DNA of 64,000 nt from Peteryoungia aggregata LMG 23059 (GTDB lineage Bacteria > Pseudomonadota > Alphaproteobacteria > Rhizobiales > Rhizobiaceae), in NCBI RefSeq assembly GCF_030814435.1, contig NZ_JAUSUW010000004.1, positions 62,001-126,000 of the forward strand, written 5' to 3'. Shown here piece by piece: positions 1 to 9,012 of the stretch. The notes below the pieces were generated by a model that worked only from the letters and a program-made list of their open reading frames with translations, had not been told where the DNA came from and made no database searches. A program made the position numbers and the translations under genes. Numbering within the stretch: the first letter of the stretch is position 1; the number at the start of each line of letters is the position of its first letter.

Positions 1-74
1 GTAGCCAAAGACCCAAAATTCGTCCATATCGCAAGCCAATCCTAGAGACGAAAAGATCGCAACGAGGAGCACCC

Positions 75-1085
75 ATGGCCATCCCGACCGCGCCGCAAAG
101 CCCGATCAGCAGCAAGGTGCTTCGGCTCGGGGTTTTGATCGTCCTTGTCATCGCTGTCTATAGCGTAGCCTGGTATTTCGCGGCAGAATTCCTGCGCAAC
201 CGCATTTTGAGCTTCTTCGGCGGCGGAAATCCCGCAGGGGTGACGGCATCCTGTGAAGACGCGACCATGGGCGGCTATCCCTTCCGCTTTCGGCTCAACT
301 GCTCGCGGCTTTCACTGGACGACCATTTCCAGGGTGTCGCGGCCTCCTTTGGCCCCGTGCGGGCGGCAGCGCAGATCTACAATCCCGGCCATGTCGTCTG
401 GGAGATGGATGCGCCGGCCGAGATCCGCTCGGCGCTCGGTTTCAACACCGCGCTCGACTGGACCAACATGCAGTCGAGCTTCCGCATCGGACTGTCAGGC
501 CTGTCGCGCAGTTCGCTCATGCTGGAAGGGCTGAACGCCACGGTGACCTCGACCGTTTCCAGCCTGCAGCTGCAGGTGACGGCACCCAGCGCCCAGTCGC
601 ATGTACGCCAGAACGAGGGCAATCTCGATTATGCAACGCTGGTGCGCGACGTCACGGTCTCCGTCGATGGTGAGAAAATCGCGCTCCCACCCGTCTCGGC
701 CAGCCTCGACGCGACCTTCGCCGACAAGGGCGGCTTGCTCGATCCCAGGATCGCGCAGGAGCAGAAGCTTTACGGCACCAAAGGCGAGATCCGCCGCATG
801 GTGGTCGATCTTGGCGAAGGCCGGGTGCTGACCCTGAGCGGCCCGTTCGAAGTGGGTGACGACGGGCTGCTGTCGGGGCGGATCAAGATCGAGGTCGAGC
901 AGATCCGCGCCTGGCGCGATGCCGTGAAGAAGGCCTATCCCGAACAGGCAGACATGGTCGACAATGTCGCCAATGTGCTTCGAGCGCTGGCCTTCGGCCG
1001 CGACGACAGCGAGGCGGAAATCACCATCCAGAACGGCATCGCCTCGCTCGGCTTCATTCCGCTCGGACAGATACCGCCGCTCTGA
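75..1085 (+). CDS. DUF2125 domain-containing protein
   Basis: Uncharacterised 336-residue protein of the alphaproteobacterial DUF2125 family; its role is unknown. Residues about 14-38 form one hydrophobic segment after a short basic N-terminus, so the protein is probably anchored in the inner membrane with the rest in the periplasm. The remainder is a soluble, beta-rich looking domain with two cysteines close together (around residues 60 and 75) and no catalytic motif that I recognise. A GAGGAGC ribosome binding site lies just before the ATG. It is convergent with the tyrC gene, 12 bp away. Family assignment is by overall sequence character and genomic neighbourhood (next to tyrC in rhizobia). 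Confidence 0.75.
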   Translation: MAIPTAPQSPISSKVLRLGVLIVLVIAVYSVAWYFAAEFLRNRILSFFGGGNPAGVTASCEDATMGGYPFRFRLNCSRLSLDDHFQGVAASFGPVRAAAQIYNPGHVVWEMDAPAEIRSALGFNTALDWTNMQSSFRIGLSGLSRSSLMLEGLNATVTSTVSSLQLQVTAPSAQSHVRQNEGNLDYATLVRDVTVSVDGEKIALPPVSASLDATFADKGGLLDPRIAQEQKLYGTKGEIRRMVVDLGEGRVLTLSGPFEVGDDGLLSGRIKIEVEQIRAWRDAVKKAYPEQADMVDNVANVLRALAFGRDDSEAEITIQNGIASLGFIPLGQIPPL

Positions 1086-1097
1086 AGAGAGCGCGAC

Positions 1098-2021
1098 CTA
1101 CTTGTCGAGGCTGTGACGGCCGAAGTCCGGCACGTCGACATCCTGGCCGGCCTGGACGATCGAGCGGCGGATGGTGCGGGTGCGCGAGAAGAGTTCGAAC
1201 AGCTTGTCGCCTTCGCCCCAACGGATCGCCCGCTGCAGATAGGCGAGATCCTCCGAAAAGCGCGCCAGCATTTCCAGGATCGCATCCTTGTTGTGCAGGC
1301 AGACATCCCGCCACATCGTGGGGTCTGAAGCCGCGAGGCGGGTAAAGTCGCGGAAGCCGGACGCCGAATACTTGATGACTTCCGACTCCGTCACCGTCTC
1401 CAGGTCGTCGGCCGTGCCAACGATGTTGTAGGCAATGATATGCGGCAGATGCGAGACGATGGCGAGCACCTTGTCGTGATGCTGCGGATCCATCTCGTCA
1501 CACATCGATCCCAGCGCCTCCCAGAAGCCGCGCAGACGGGCAAGCGCCTGGCTATCAGTGCCTTCGAGCGGCGTGAAGATGCACCAGCGGCCTTTGAAGA
1601 GGCCCGGGAAACCGGCATCCGGACCGGACTTTTCCGTGCCGGCCAGCGGGTGACCGGGGATGAAATGCACGCCATCTGGCATATGCGGCGCCATCTGCGC
1701 GATGACGGAGGCCTTGGTCGAGCCGACATCGGTGACGATGGCGCCGGGTTTCAGGTTCGGCGCGATCTGCTGGGCGACCGCTTCCGAAGCGCCGACCGGC
1801 ACGGAGACGATGACGAGATCGGCATCCCTGACAGCCTCGGCGGCTGAGGCAACGTAAGACGTCCCAAGTTCCAGCTCTTCCGCCCGCTTCAGCGTTTCCA
1901 AGCTGCGGGTCGAGATGACCACCTGCCTGGCCAGGCCGAGCTTCTTGACATCTCGGGCGATCGACGAGCCGATAAGGCCGATGCCGATCAGAGCGATGCG
2001 GTCGAACAGGATTTCAGACAT
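1098..2021 (-). CDS. tyrC: Prephenate/arogenate (cyclohexadienyl) dehydrogenase
   Basis: Oxidative decarboxylation of prephenate or arogenate with NAD(P), a tyrosine biosynthesis step in the cytoplasm. The N-terminus carries a Rossmann nucleotide-binding motif (GIGLIGSS, near residue 10) and the middle the family signature HPLAGTE; the roughly 307-residue length is typical of the single-domain enzymes without a chorismate mutase or ACT fusion. A GTG lies one codon upstream of the chosen ATG; the ATG at 2021 overlaps the hisC stop by one base (TGATG), so the two genes are translationally coupled. Pairing with hisC makes sense because HisC-type aminotransferases can also act on aromatic keto acids. 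Confidence 0.93.
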   Translation of the reverse strand: MSEILFDRIALIGIGLIGSSIARDVKKLGLARQVVISTRSLETLKRAEELELGTSYVASAAEAVRDADLVIVSVPVGASEAVAQQIAPNLKPGAIVTDVGSTKASVIAQMAPHMPDGVHFIPGHPLAGTEKSGPDAGFPGLFKGRWCIFTPLEGTDSQALARLRGFWEALGSMCDEMDPQHHDKVLAIVSHLPHIIAYNIVGTADDLETVTESEVIKYSASGFRDFTRLAASDPTMWRDVCLHNKDAILEMLARFSEDLAYLQRAIRWGEGDKLFELFSRTRTIRRSIVQAGQDVDVPDFGRHSLDK

Positions 2022-3124
2022 CACGTGCGTTCCATGAATTCGGTGAGGGCGGCGATGACGCCGGTATTGGCGTCTTCGCTGCCGATCGTCATGCGGAGTG
2101 CATTGGGAAAACCATAGGACGCGACGGCGCGCAATACGAAGCCGCGCGATGTCAGGAAGAGATCCGCATCGGGCGCGCGCTTTCCGTCCCGGTCAGGGAA
2201 ATGGATGAGCAGGAAATTGGTGACAGACGGCGTGACCTCGAGGCCAAGTGCTGTGAGCGCCTCCGAGACGCGCGCAAGCCAGACCTGATTGTGCTCGACG
2301 GCTCTCGCCACATGCCCCTGATCACGCATGGCGGCGGCCCCGGCGAATAGCGCCGGTGTGTTGATGTTGAACGGCCCGCGCACCCGGTTCATCGCATCGA
2401 TGATCTCGGCGGGGCCATAGATCCAGCCGATGCGCAGCGCCGCCAGCCCGTAGACCTTGGCGAAGGTCCGCGTCATCACGACGTTGCGGTTGGCCGAAAC
2501 GAGCTCGACACCAGCTTCATAATCGTTGCGGCGGACATATTCGGCATAGGCGGCGTCGAGCACGAGGATGACATGCGGCGGAAGCTCTGCATGCAGCCGC
2601 TTGATATCGGCATAGGGCACGTAGGTGCCGGTCGGATTGCCGGGATTGGTGAGGAAGACGATCTTCGTGCGATCCGTCACGGCGGCAAGGATCGCATCGA
2701 CATCGACGCGCCGATCTGTCTCGGGAACGGTAACAGGCGTCCCGCCAGCGGCCAGGATCTGGATGCGGTAGAGCAGGAAGCCATGCTCGGTGATGATGGC
2801 CTCGCCACCCGGACCGAGATAGATATTGGCAAGCAGCGCCAACAGTTCGCCAGAACCATTGCCGCAAAGGATATTGGCAGGGTTCAACCCATGCACTTCG
2901 GCGATCGCATCACGCAGGACACGGGCCTGGCCGTCCGGATAGATCTCGAGCTTTCCGGCTGCGGCCTGAAAGGCTTCGATGGCCTTGGGGCTGGGACCGA
3001 GCGGCGTCTCGTTGGACGACAGCTTGAAGACGCGGGAGACCCCGCCGGCATGCTCCTTGCCCGGAACATAAGCGGCGATCTCCATGACCCCGGCCCGGGG
3101 TGTCGGCTTTGTCGAGGCGTTCAT
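2021..3124 (-). CDS. hisC: Histidinol-phosphate aminotransferase
   Basis: PLP-dependent fold-type I aminotransferase, about 367 residues. It converts imidazole-acetol phosphate to histidinol phosphate and may also transaminate aromatic keto acids, which fits its coupling to tyrC. Visible motifs: [11 protein letters not shown] near the N-terminus, TNPGNPTGT around residue 160, and the Schiff-base lysine in [15 protein letters not shown] (K223). The start is set at the ATG at 3124 (MNASTKP...); an in-frame extension of 15 residues is possible but unconserved in character. The reading frame upstream to the methyltransferase gene is about 130 bp of non-coding sequence. Confidence 0.93.
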   Translation of the reverse strand: MNASTKPTPRAGVMEIAAYVPGKEHAGGVSRVFKLSSNETPLGPSPKAIEAFQAAAGKLEIYPDGQARVLRDAIAEVHGLNPANILCGNGSGELLALLANIYLGPGGEAIITEHGFLLYRIQILAAGGTPVTVPETDRRVDVDAILAAVTDRTKIVFLTNPGNPTGTYVPYADIKRLHAELPPHVILVLDAAYAEYVRRNDYEAGVELVSANRNVVMTRTFAKVYGLAALRIGWIYGPAEIIDAMNRVRGPFNINTPALFAGAAAMRDQGHVARAVEHNQVWLARVSEALTALGLEVTPSVTNFLLIHFPDRDGKRAPDADLFLTSRGFVLRAVASYGFPNALRMTIGSEDANTGVIAALTEFMERT

Positions 3125-3256
3125 GCGGCTGCTTCCCGGCCCGTCGGGCGGCAGAGACCAACCCTTCACATAGGCTTGGGATTACTGCGGAAAGCACGGT
3201 TTGTCGAGGCGGACGAGCACCGCCTCTGCCCCTAGGCGGCGGCCTCACGGACCGCG

Positions 3257-4009
3257 TCAGGCGGCAGGCGGCAGGTTGCGCGTCGTCGGCACGCCCTGGG
3301 GGGCCAGCACCGGCGCGAAGACACGGCGCGATGCCCGGGACGCAACAGGCAGGCCCTGATAGAGCCGCTTCTGCGCCTCAACCACGATCACACCGGAAAA
3401 AGCCGGCCAGAGCAGGCGACCGAGACGCTCGAAGGCGCGCCGGAGCCTGAGAACCGCCCGGATCTTGGATGGCGGGAAGAACAGCGCTTCCGCTGAAGCG
3501 CCGGGCGTGAAATTGGTCTCGCGCAGGAGCGAGGTGAGCTGGCCACGCGAATAGGGGCGACCGGAGCCGAAAGGTGTGTGCTCCATGCGAGCCCAGACAC
3601 CCCTGCGGTTGGGCACGACGATGACGAGACGCCCACCCGGTGCCAGCACGCGCCAGATCTCTTTCAAGGTCTCGCGCGGGTTTTCGGCAAATTCCAGCGA
3701 ATGCACCATCAGCACCCGGTCGACCGAGCTGTCCGGCAGCGGAAGTTCCTCGTCGAAGACCAGTGCCGTGGCCGAGGGCTCGCCGACCGGCCAGTTCACC
3801 GCCCCCTGCCCCGCCGGCATGAAGGCCATGGTGCGCTCGGTATCGGCGCGGAAGCGTTCGAGGAAAGGGATACAGTAGCCGATGCCGACCAGGCGCTCCT
3901 GCGGCAGGCGGGCCCAGACCGAGGACAGGGCAAGCGCAATGGACTGCTCCGCCACGCGACCGAGCATCGTGTAATAGAACTGCCTCAGATCGACGATATC
4001 GACATGCAT
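3257..4009 (-). CDS. Class I SAM-dependent methyltransferase
   Basis: About 250-residue protein with a type-11 methyltransferase core. The acidic loop DSSVDRVLMVHSLEF and the segment LKEIWRVLAPGGRLVIVVPN (residues about 125-160) are the usual post-motif I and motif II/III strands. The glycine-rich SAM motif I is degenerate (VGIGYCIPFLERF). The substrate cannot be inferred. The ORF is open to 4267, but the ATG at 4009 (MHVDIVDLRQFYY) is the likely start, leaving a 91-bp divergent promoter region shared with gloB. Similar genes next to gloB are common in rhizobia; whether the two are functionally linked is not known. Confidence 0.85.
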   Translation of the reverse strand: MHVDIVDLRQFYYTMLGRVAEQSIALALSSVWARLPQERLVGIGYCIPFLERFRADTERTMAFMPAGQGAVNWPVGEPSATALVFDEELPLPDSSVDRVLMVHSLEFAENPRETLKEIWRVLAPGGRLVIVVPNRRGVWARMEHTPFGSGRPYSRGQLTSLLRETNFTPGASAEALFFPPSKIRAVLRLRRAFERLGRLLWPAFSGVIVVEAQKRLYQGLPVASRASRRVFAPVLAPQGVPTTRNLPPAA

Positions 4010-4100
4010 GAACTTATTGTTAGCAGCCCATCCTTGGACTTCAAGCCGCGAACAGCTACATTCGAGAAAACGAGGTGGGACATAAAAAAGCGGATCAACA

Positions 4101-4871
4101 ATGAAATCACTGCAGATCGAGGTATTCCTCTGCCGAAGTGACAACTTCGGTGTCCTGCTGCATTGCCCGGAGACCGGGCAGACGGCATCCATCGACGCGC
4201 CCGAACTGGACCCGATCGTCAAGGCCGCGGAAAAGCGAGGATGGACGATTACCCATGTCTTCACCACCCATCACCACGGCGACCATGTCGAGGCCAATCT
4301 CGCCTTGAAGGAAAAATTCGGCTGCGAGATCATCGGCCCACGCAACGAGGCCGTCGCAATCCCCGGGATCGACCGGACGGTTGGCGACGGCGACGAATTC
4401 ATCTTCGGCAACCGGCCTGTGCGGATCATCGAAACACCGGGCCACACGGCAGGTCACATCTGCTACCACCTGCCGGAGGACATGCTGCTCTTTGCCGCCG
4501 ACACCCTGTTTGCCCTCGGATGCGGTCGCCTCTTCGAGCGCTCGGCCATGGACATGTGGCATTCGCTGCAGAAACTCGCCGCCCTGTCGGACGAAACCGT
4601 CGTCTATTTCGGCCATGAATACACGCTGTCGAATGCGCGTTTCGCTCTGACGATCGATCCGGACAACATGCGTCTGAAGTCCCGGGTGGAACTGATCGAG
4701 ATGCAACGCAAGCGCGGCGATTTCACCATTCCGACCACCATCGGACTGGAAAAGGAAACCAACCCCTTCCTGCGGGCCGGCGACCCGGACATCCGCAAGA
4801 CACTCGGCATGGCGGGCGCGACCAATGAGGAGGTCTTCGCCGAGATCCGCAAGCGCAAGGACACATTCTGA
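4101..4871 (+). CDS. gloB: Hydroxyacylglutathione hydrolase (glyoxalase II)
   Basis: Metallo-beta-lactamase-fold thiolesterase that hydrolyses S-lactoylglutathione to lactate and glutathione, the second step of methylglyoxal detoxification. The metal-binding signature THHHGDH is at residues 56-62, followed by the ETPGHTAGH strand, the [15 protein letters not shown] segment and YFGHEYT, all diagnostic of GloB; 256 residues is the normal length. The C-terminal glutathione-binding region (NPFLR) is intact. The stop codon overlaps the start of the following cupin gene (ATGA), so the two are co-translated. Confidence 0.95.
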   Translation: MKSLQIEVFLCRSDNFGVLLHCPETGQTASIDAPELDPIVKAAEKRGWTITHVFTTHHHGDHVEANLALKEKFGCEIIGPRNEAVAIPGIDRTVGDGDEFIFGNRPVRIIETPGHTAGHICYHLPEDMLLFAADTLFALGCGRLFERSAMDMWHSLQKLAALSDETVVYFGHEYTLSNARFALTIDPDNMRLKSRVELIEMQRKRGDFTIPTTIGLEKETNPFLRAGDPDIRKTLGMAGATNEEVFAEIRKRKDTF

Positions 4872-5293
4872 TGCAGGCAAAGGACATCATCGCAACCCTC
4901 GGCATGCAACGCCATCCCGAGGGCGGCTGGTACACGGAAACCTATCGTGACGAAAATGGCGGCCCACGTGGCCATTCTACAGCGATCTACTACCTTCTGG
5001 AGGCGGGCGAACGCTCGCACTGGCACAAGGTCGTGGACGCCTCGGAGGCCTGGCACTATTACGCCGGCGCACCGCTCGCCCTGCATCGCTCCCTCGATGG
5101 CGTGACGGCTCAGACGGTGGTCCTTGGCCTCGACTTCGCCGCCGGGCAGCGTCCCCAGGCCGTGATCGCAGCCAATGAATGGCAGTCAGCCGAGAGCCTT
5201 GGCGACTTCACGCTGGTAGGCTGCACCGTCGCCCCGGGCTTCGATTTTTCCGTCTTCGAGATGGCGGCACCCGGCTGGGCTCCGGGTCAGTAA
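4871..5293 (+). CDS. Cupin domain-containing protein (DUF985 family)
   Basis: 140-residue single-domain cupin of the DUF985 type. The conserved start (HPEGGWYTETYR), SHWHKVVDASEAWHYYAGAPL and the C-terminal GCTVAPGFDFSVFEMA are characteristic of the family; the histidines of the WHK and WHYY segments are in the position of cupin metal or sugar ligands. Enzymatic function is not established for the family. It is translationally coupled to gloB and its end overlaps the convergent lysoplasmalogenase gene by seven bases. Confidence 0.85.
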   Translation: MQAKDIIATLGMQRHPEGGWYTETYRDENGGPRGHSTAIYYLLEAGERSHWHKVVDASEAWHYYAGAPLALHRSLDGVTAQTVVLGLDFAAGQRPQAVIAANEWQSAESLGDFTLVGCTVAPGFDFSVFEMAAPGWAPGQ

Positions 5294-5928
5294 TCCGACA
5301 GCGTCAGCGTCAGGACCACCTGCGCGGCATAATAGGTCACCCAGACAAAATGGGCGGCCTGACTATCCATCGGGTGGTCAGGCCCCGACCAGTATTTCCG
5401 GATCGCCAGAACGATGTCGGAAAGGATAAACAGCGCGGCCCCGACAAAGACGAGGGGGTTCGCAAGGCCAAGTGTCAACCACACCAGAATCATGAACAGC
5501 AACACGTAGATGCCGATCGGCATGGCCATGCGACCGGCCGGCCCCCAGATGCGGAAGAGCACCCCGCATGTCACGAGCGCGATGACGGCGCCGGCGATGA
5601 TGCGCCAGGGCTCGCCGAAAGCGATTGCCGGCTCCGCCAGCGTGAGCAGCAGGGCGATGTAGGCGACATGCGCCGAGAGAAAAAAGGCTACGCCGCCGAC
5701 AAAGGCACGGTCACCTTCGAAGGCAAGCGACAGGTCACCGAGCGCCCCGAAAACGAGCGCAAGAACGAGAAGTGGATGGGCGCCCACAAGCAAGGCATAA
5801 AGCGCCAAAAGCAAGACGGGCAATGTCTTCCATGCCGCCCGGAAGAGGGTCTTTTCGCGCGGCAAAATCCAGAGATAACTCGAACCGAGCGCGACCGAGA
5901 GCCATAGGATGCTGGTCGCGAGAGCCAT
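5287..5928 (-). CDS. Lysoplasmalogenase (YhhN/TMEM86 family membrane protein)
   Basis: 213-residue polytopic inner-membrane protein with about seven to eight hydrophobic segments. The segments FGALGDLSLAFEG, FFLSAHVAYIALL, GALFILSDIVLAIRK and the C-terminal HFVWVTYYAAQVVLTLT match the YhhN/TMEM86 pattern, in which paired aspartates in membrane helices form the hydrolase site for alkenyl-ether lysophospholipids. Bacterial members are mostly annotated by homology and their substrate in rhizobia is unknown. Downstream of the EamA exporter on the same strand (12 bp gap), so possibly co-transcribed. Confidence 0.82.
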   Translation of the reverse strand: MALATSILWLSVALGSSYLWILPREKTLFRAAWKTLPVLLLALYALLVGAHPLLVLALVFGALGDLSLAFEGDRAFVGGVAFFLSAHVAYIALLLTLAEPAIAFGEPWRIIAGAVIALVTCGVLFRIWGPAGRMAMPIGIYVLLFMILVWLTLGLANPLVFVGAALFILSDIVLAIRKYWSGPDHPMDSQAAHFVWVTYYAAQVVLTLTLSDY

Positions 5929-5940
5929 ACGGCCTCCTGG

Positions 5941-6819
5941 TCAGGTCCGGTGTTTCTGTTTCCGGAAGAGCATATCCCGCGCGGCCAGCACTGCACCACC
6001 GGTGATCAGCAGGCAGGACAGGCCAATTCTAACACTAATATCCCCAAACCCAAAAATGATCAGGATCAGCGTGGACAGAAGCGGCGCGGCATAGCTCGAA
6101 GCGCCGAGGATCTGGATGTCGCCGTTCTTGACCCCATAGTCCCAGACATAGAAGGCGAGCCCCACCGGCAGTAGCCCGAGGCCAACCACCGCCGCCCATT
6201 GCCCCGTCGTATCCGGCCAGACGGTGGTCTCGAGCGCCAGATGGCAGACAAGCGACAGGATCGAGGTAGCGAGGCAGAAGCCGGTGACGACATCAGTGGA
6301 GACCGCATCGAACTTGCGGCTGACCAGCGAATAGGCAGCCCAGGTGAAGGCGCAGAGGAAGGCGGTGAAATAACCGAGGCCATAAGCGGGATCAAAGGCG
6401 AGCCCGTTCTTCGCCACGATCAGCACCGTACCGGCCAGACCGCACAGGGCCCCGACGATGTGATGCCAGCGGAGCTTCTCGCCCGGGAGCAGGGCCGAGC
6501 CGACGACGATCAGCAGCGGCCAGAGATAGGCGATCAACCCGGCCTCGACGGCGGGCGCATTCCGGAGCGCCGTGAAATAGAGGAAATGATAGCCGAAGAG
6601 ACCGCCGACACCGGCGAGCCAGACCTTCGGCGGCTGGCGGAGCGCCTTGAGACGTTCCGGCCGCGCGATGAAGAGCAGGATACCCGGCAGGCTGCCAATG
6701 GCGAAGGTGATGGCCGACAGCTGGAAGGGCGGCATGGTGCCGGACGCTGCCGTCATCAGCGCGAGGAAGGACCACATCAGGATCGCGGTGAACCCGATGA
6801 GCGTTGCCTTGGTCTTCAT
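5941..6819 (-). CDS. EamA/DMT-family transporter, YddG-like aromatic amino acid exporter
   Basis: About 292-residue integral membrane protein with ten hydrophobic helices arranged as two EamA repeats (first repeat roughly residues 5-125, second 140-285). The N-terminal ILMWSFLALMTAASG and the YLWPLLIVVGSALLPGEKL segment resemble YddG-type exporters of aromatic amino acids and drugs. The start is taken at MKTKATL (6819), which has a basic N-terminus immediately before helix 1; ten more codons are open upstream. The substrate is inferred only from family resemblance. Confidence 0.83.
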   Translation of the reverse strand: MKTKATLIGFTAILMWSFLALMTAASGTMPPFQLSAITFAIGSLPGILLFIARPERLKALRQPPKVWLAGVGGLFGYHFLYFTALRNAPAVEAGLIAYLWPLLIVVGSALLPGEKLRWHHIVGALCGLAGTVLIVAKNGLAFDPAYGLGYFTAFLCAFTWAAYSLVSRKFDAVSTDVVTGFCLATSILSLVCHLALETTVWPDTTGQWAAVVGLGLLPVGLAFYVWDYGVKNGDIQILGASSYAAPLLSTLILIIFGFGDISVRIGLSCLLITGGAVLAARDMLFRKQKHRT

Positions 6820-6852
6820 GAAATCCCCTGATGTGGCGCGCGCCCGCAAAAA

Positions 6853-7668
6853 CTAGCCGTCGAACTTTTCCGCAGTCACATGCACCGTCCCGTAGCGGGT
6901 CGGGATCTTCGCATAGACAGGAGCATATAGCTTCAGCGTCGCCGTCTTGGCAAACCAGATCTCCATGCCGGCCACGGACTGGAGGTACTCGATGTCCTTG
7001 CGCCCTTTGCGGTAGCCCGATTTCGGCACGTAACGGACCGAACAGACGATAGCCTCGCCCTTCGCCTTGCCCGCTGAAAAGCGCTCGGAGCGGTTCGGGG
7101 AAAGCACCAGATCCATTCGGCTCTCGCCATCATAGACGGGCAAAGTTTGTCCGCAGACATCCGCATCGCCAGGGATCAGCAGGGCGCCGATCGGGTCGAG
7201 CACGGCCTTGAGGTCAGCGGGCGCGACCGGCACCCAGGAGCTCGGCTTGCGACGCTCTGGCTTGACGCGAGTCTCCACGACATTGCCGCCCGAAAACAGC
7301 ACTTCGTAAGTACTTGCCCGTTTGCCGCTCGTGTAGTCGAGCGCATAGCGCCGGGGCAGCATCCGCCCACCGGCGAGCGTACCGGTCACGGTACTCTTGG
7401 CGGCAACCTCACGCACGATGTCGACGAGGCCGGAGGAATGGAACTGCCCGGAGATCGTGTAGCGATCGGATATCACCTCCGTCTGAAACGTCATGCGGGC
7501 AATCGGCAGGATCCCCAGCGCAACACTGTAGCTTGTGTCATAGCGGTAATCAGACGCACCGGCCGCGACCGGCATCAGGGCAAGGAAGGCAAGGGCGAGG
7601 CCGGTTGGACGCAAGGCGCGGTCTCCAGATGGGGCATGGCCGGACGATCGGCACAATCGAGAATGCAT
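6853..7668 (-). CDS. DUF3108 domain-containing exported protein
   Basis: About 271-residue protein of the DUF3108 family, whose function is unknown. A signal peptide is visible (basic start followed by GLALAFLALMPVAAGAS), so the mature protein should be periplasmic. The mature part begins YRYDTSYSVALGILPIARMTF and is rich in beta strands, with two cysteines that could pair. The ATG at 7668 is chosen; a TTG at 7689 in frame is the other candidate. It lies 33 bp upstream of the EamA transporter on the same strand and is divergent from rpmB. Confidence 0.8.
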   Translation of the reverse strand: MHSRLCRSSGHAPSGDRALRPTGLALAFLALMPVAAGASDYRYDTSYSVALGILPIARMTFQTEVISDRYTISGQFHSSGLVDIVREVAAKSTVTGTLAGGRMLPRRYALDYTSGKRASTYEVLFSGGNVVETRVKPERRKPSSWVPVAPADLKAVLDPIGALLIPGDADVCGQTLPVYDGESRMDLVLSPNRSERFSAGKAKGEAIVCSVRYVPKSGYRKGRKDIEYLQSVAGMEIWFAKTATLKLYAPVYAKIPTRYGTVHVTAEKFDG

Positions 7669-7737
7669 ACTCACGGTGGACTGTGGCAAGAAAATATCCT
7701 ACAGCCTCTCTGCCGCCCGGAAAATCCAAGGTTTGGC

Positions 7738-7766
7738 TTGACGCGCCGGTTCTCACTGACTATAGA
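7738..7766 (+). promoter_or_regulatory. Sigma-70-type promoter of rpmB
   Basis: TTGACG at 7738-7743 and TATAGA at 7761-7766 are separated by exactly 17 bp, a near-consensus vegetative promoter. Transcription would start near 7773, about 84 bp ahead of the rpmB ATG. This is one of the clearest promoters in the window and fits a highly expressed ribosomal protein gene. Confidence 0.7.
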
Positions 7767-7856
7767 ACCGCAACTTTCCAATCAGACGCTGTTGGATTGC
7801 CTCGCCGGCATTTGGCCGGAAGCGATGCGATGGCCTAGAAAAACAATAGGTGTACC

Positions 7857-8147
7857 ATGTCCCGCAGTTGCGAATTGACCGGCAAGGGCGTCCAGTCGGG
7901 CAACAACGTGAGCCACGCGAACAACAAGACCAAGCGCCGGTTCCTGCCGAACCTTTGCGACGTCACGCTGATCTCGGACGCTCTCAACCAGCGCTTCCGC
8001 CTGCGCGTTTCGGCTGCTGCCCTGCGCACGGTCGAGCATCGCGGTGGTCTCGATGCATTCCTGATCAAGGCTTCCGAAAACGACCTGAGCATGCGCGCAC
8101 GTCTGCTGCGTCGCCAGATCGTCAAGAAGACAGCTGAAGCCGCTTAA
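7857..8147 (+). CDS. rpmB: 50S ribosomal protein L28
   Basis: 96-residue basic protein of the large ribosomal subunit. The N-terminal [25 protein letters not shown] is the canonical start of alphaproteobacterial L28, and the [16 protein letters not shown] tail is the extended C-terminus usual in this class. It stands alone, with its own sigma-70 promoter upstream and an intrinsic terminator just downstream, as expected for a monocistronic ribosomal gene. Confidence 0.97.
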   Translation: MSRSCELTGKGVQSGNNVSHANNKTKRRFLPNLCDVTLISDALNQRFRLRVSAAALRTVEHRGGLDAFLIKASENDLSMRARLLRRQIVKKTAEAA

Positions 8148-8170
8148 TAGCGTCATTCGGCCAGACTTTC

Positions 8171-8209
8171 GAAAGGCTTGACCGGTTCGCCGGGCAAGCC
8201 TTTTCGTTT
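8171..8209 (+). terminator. Intrinsic terminator of rpmB
   Basis: AAAGGCTTG (8172-8180) pairs with CAAGCCTTT (8195-8203), and within it CCGG-TTCG-CCGG forms an inner stem with a stable TTCG tetraloop. The stem is followed by TTTTCGTTT. It sits 24 bases after the rpmB stop codon. Confidence 0.8.
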
Positions 8210-8273
8210 GGGATGTTCATGCAGGTCAAATGCCTGCCATGCGCATTCACCCTTTACAGTATTGTCCCTCCAA

Positions 8274-8302
8274 CTGGTGGCATCACCCAGGATAAAAAAA
8301 TG
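8274..8302 (+). promoter_or_regulatory. Candidate preQ1-I riboswitch overlapping the start of the queuosine-precursor transporter
   Basis: Directly before the transporter ATG the leader can form a short stem, CTGG (8274-8277) with CCAG (8287-8290), with an ACCC on the 3' side and then an A-rich tail GATAAAAAAATG. This is the layout of the preQ1-I aptamer: a 4-5 bp stem, a C-containing loop of about ten bases, and an A-rich tail that folds back on the stem to make an H-type pseudoknot. Here the tail reaches the start codon (8300-8302), which would give translational control. The link to a queuosine-precursor transporter supports the reading. The loop is a little shorter than in well-known examples, so the call is tentative. 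Confidence 0.5.
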
Positions 8303-8938
8303 CTGAACAAGCGCTATTTCTTTATCTACAGCCTTCTGATGACGACCATCGTCGTCGCATCGAACTTCCTCGTCCAGCACCCGGTCAACGGCGTCCTGGC
8401 CGGTATCAATCTCGCCGATCTCCTGACCTTCGGCGCATTCACCTATCCGATCGCCTTCCTCGTCACCGACCTGACCAACCGTCAGTTTGGCTCTCAGGTT
8501 GCGCGCCGTGTAGTGCTTGTCGGTTTCATTGCCGGCGTTCTCCTCTCGATCCTGCTCGCCACGCCGCGCATCGCGGTCGCGTCCGGCACGGCCTTCCTGG
8601 TCGGCCAGCTGCTCGACATCTCGGTCTTCAACCGGCTGCGCCAGCAGTCCTGGTGGAAGGCGCCGCTGATGGGCTCGCTGATCGGCTCAGCCTTGGACAC
8701 GGTCATCTTCTTCTCGCTCTCCTTCGCACCCGTCTTCGGCTTCATCGGCCCGAATGACGACTTCGCGATCGCCGCAGCACCGATCCTCGGTGTCATGACG
8801 GCGGAAGCACCGCGCTGGATTTCCTGGGCGATCGCCGATTTCGGCGTGAAGATGCTGATCGGCGTGATCATGCTTCTGCCCTACGGCGCCCTGATGAGCG
8901 TTGTACGGCCAATGCCGCCGGTCGCACGCTCGGCCTGA
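8300..8938 (+). CDS. Queuosine precursor (preQ0/preQ1) transporter, YhhQ/VUT family
   Basis: 212-residue inner-membrane protein with about six hydrophobic segments. The segments ADLLTFGAFTYPIAFLVTDLTNRQFG and the C-terminal WAIADFGVKMLIGVIMLLPYG are typical of the YhhQ (COG1738) family, which imports 7-deaza-purine precursors for tRNA queuosine modification. The open frame begins at 8213, but the ATG at 8300 (MLNKRYFFIYSLL) gives the normal start and coincides with the tail of the candidate preQ1 aptamer. No queuosine synthesis gene is nearby in the window. Confidence 0.88.
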   Translation: MLNKRYFFIYSLLMTTIVVASNFLVQHPVNGVLAGINLADLLTFGAFTYPIAFLVTDLTNRQFGSQVARRVVLVGFIAGVLLSILLATPRIAVASGTAFLVGQLLDISVFNRLRQQSWWKAPLMGSLIGSALDTVIFFSLSFAPVFGFIGPNDDFAIAAAPILGVMTAEAPRWISWAIADFGVKMLIGVIMLLPYGALMSVVRPMPPVARSA

Positions 8939-8960
8939 TGCAGGCAAACTCGGCAGACAA

Positions 8961-8997
8961 CAAAAAACAGCCTCGGGAGACCGGGGCTGTTTTTTTG
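8961..8997. terminator. Bidirectional intrinsic terminator
   Basis: ACAGCCTCGG (8967-8976) pairs with CCGGGGCTGT (8981-8990) around a GAGA loop, with one G-U pair. A run of seven T follows on the + strand and a run of six A precedes it, so it can stop transcription from both the transporter gene (+) and the phytase-like gene (-). Confidence 0.88.
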
Positions 8998-9012
8998 CAG
9001 GATGGAGTAACC

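Noticed and set aside
3125..3256. Possible amino-acid leader or riboswitch before hisC
   Set aside because: No run of histidine or aromatic codons, and no SAM-II or other aptamer core was recognised.
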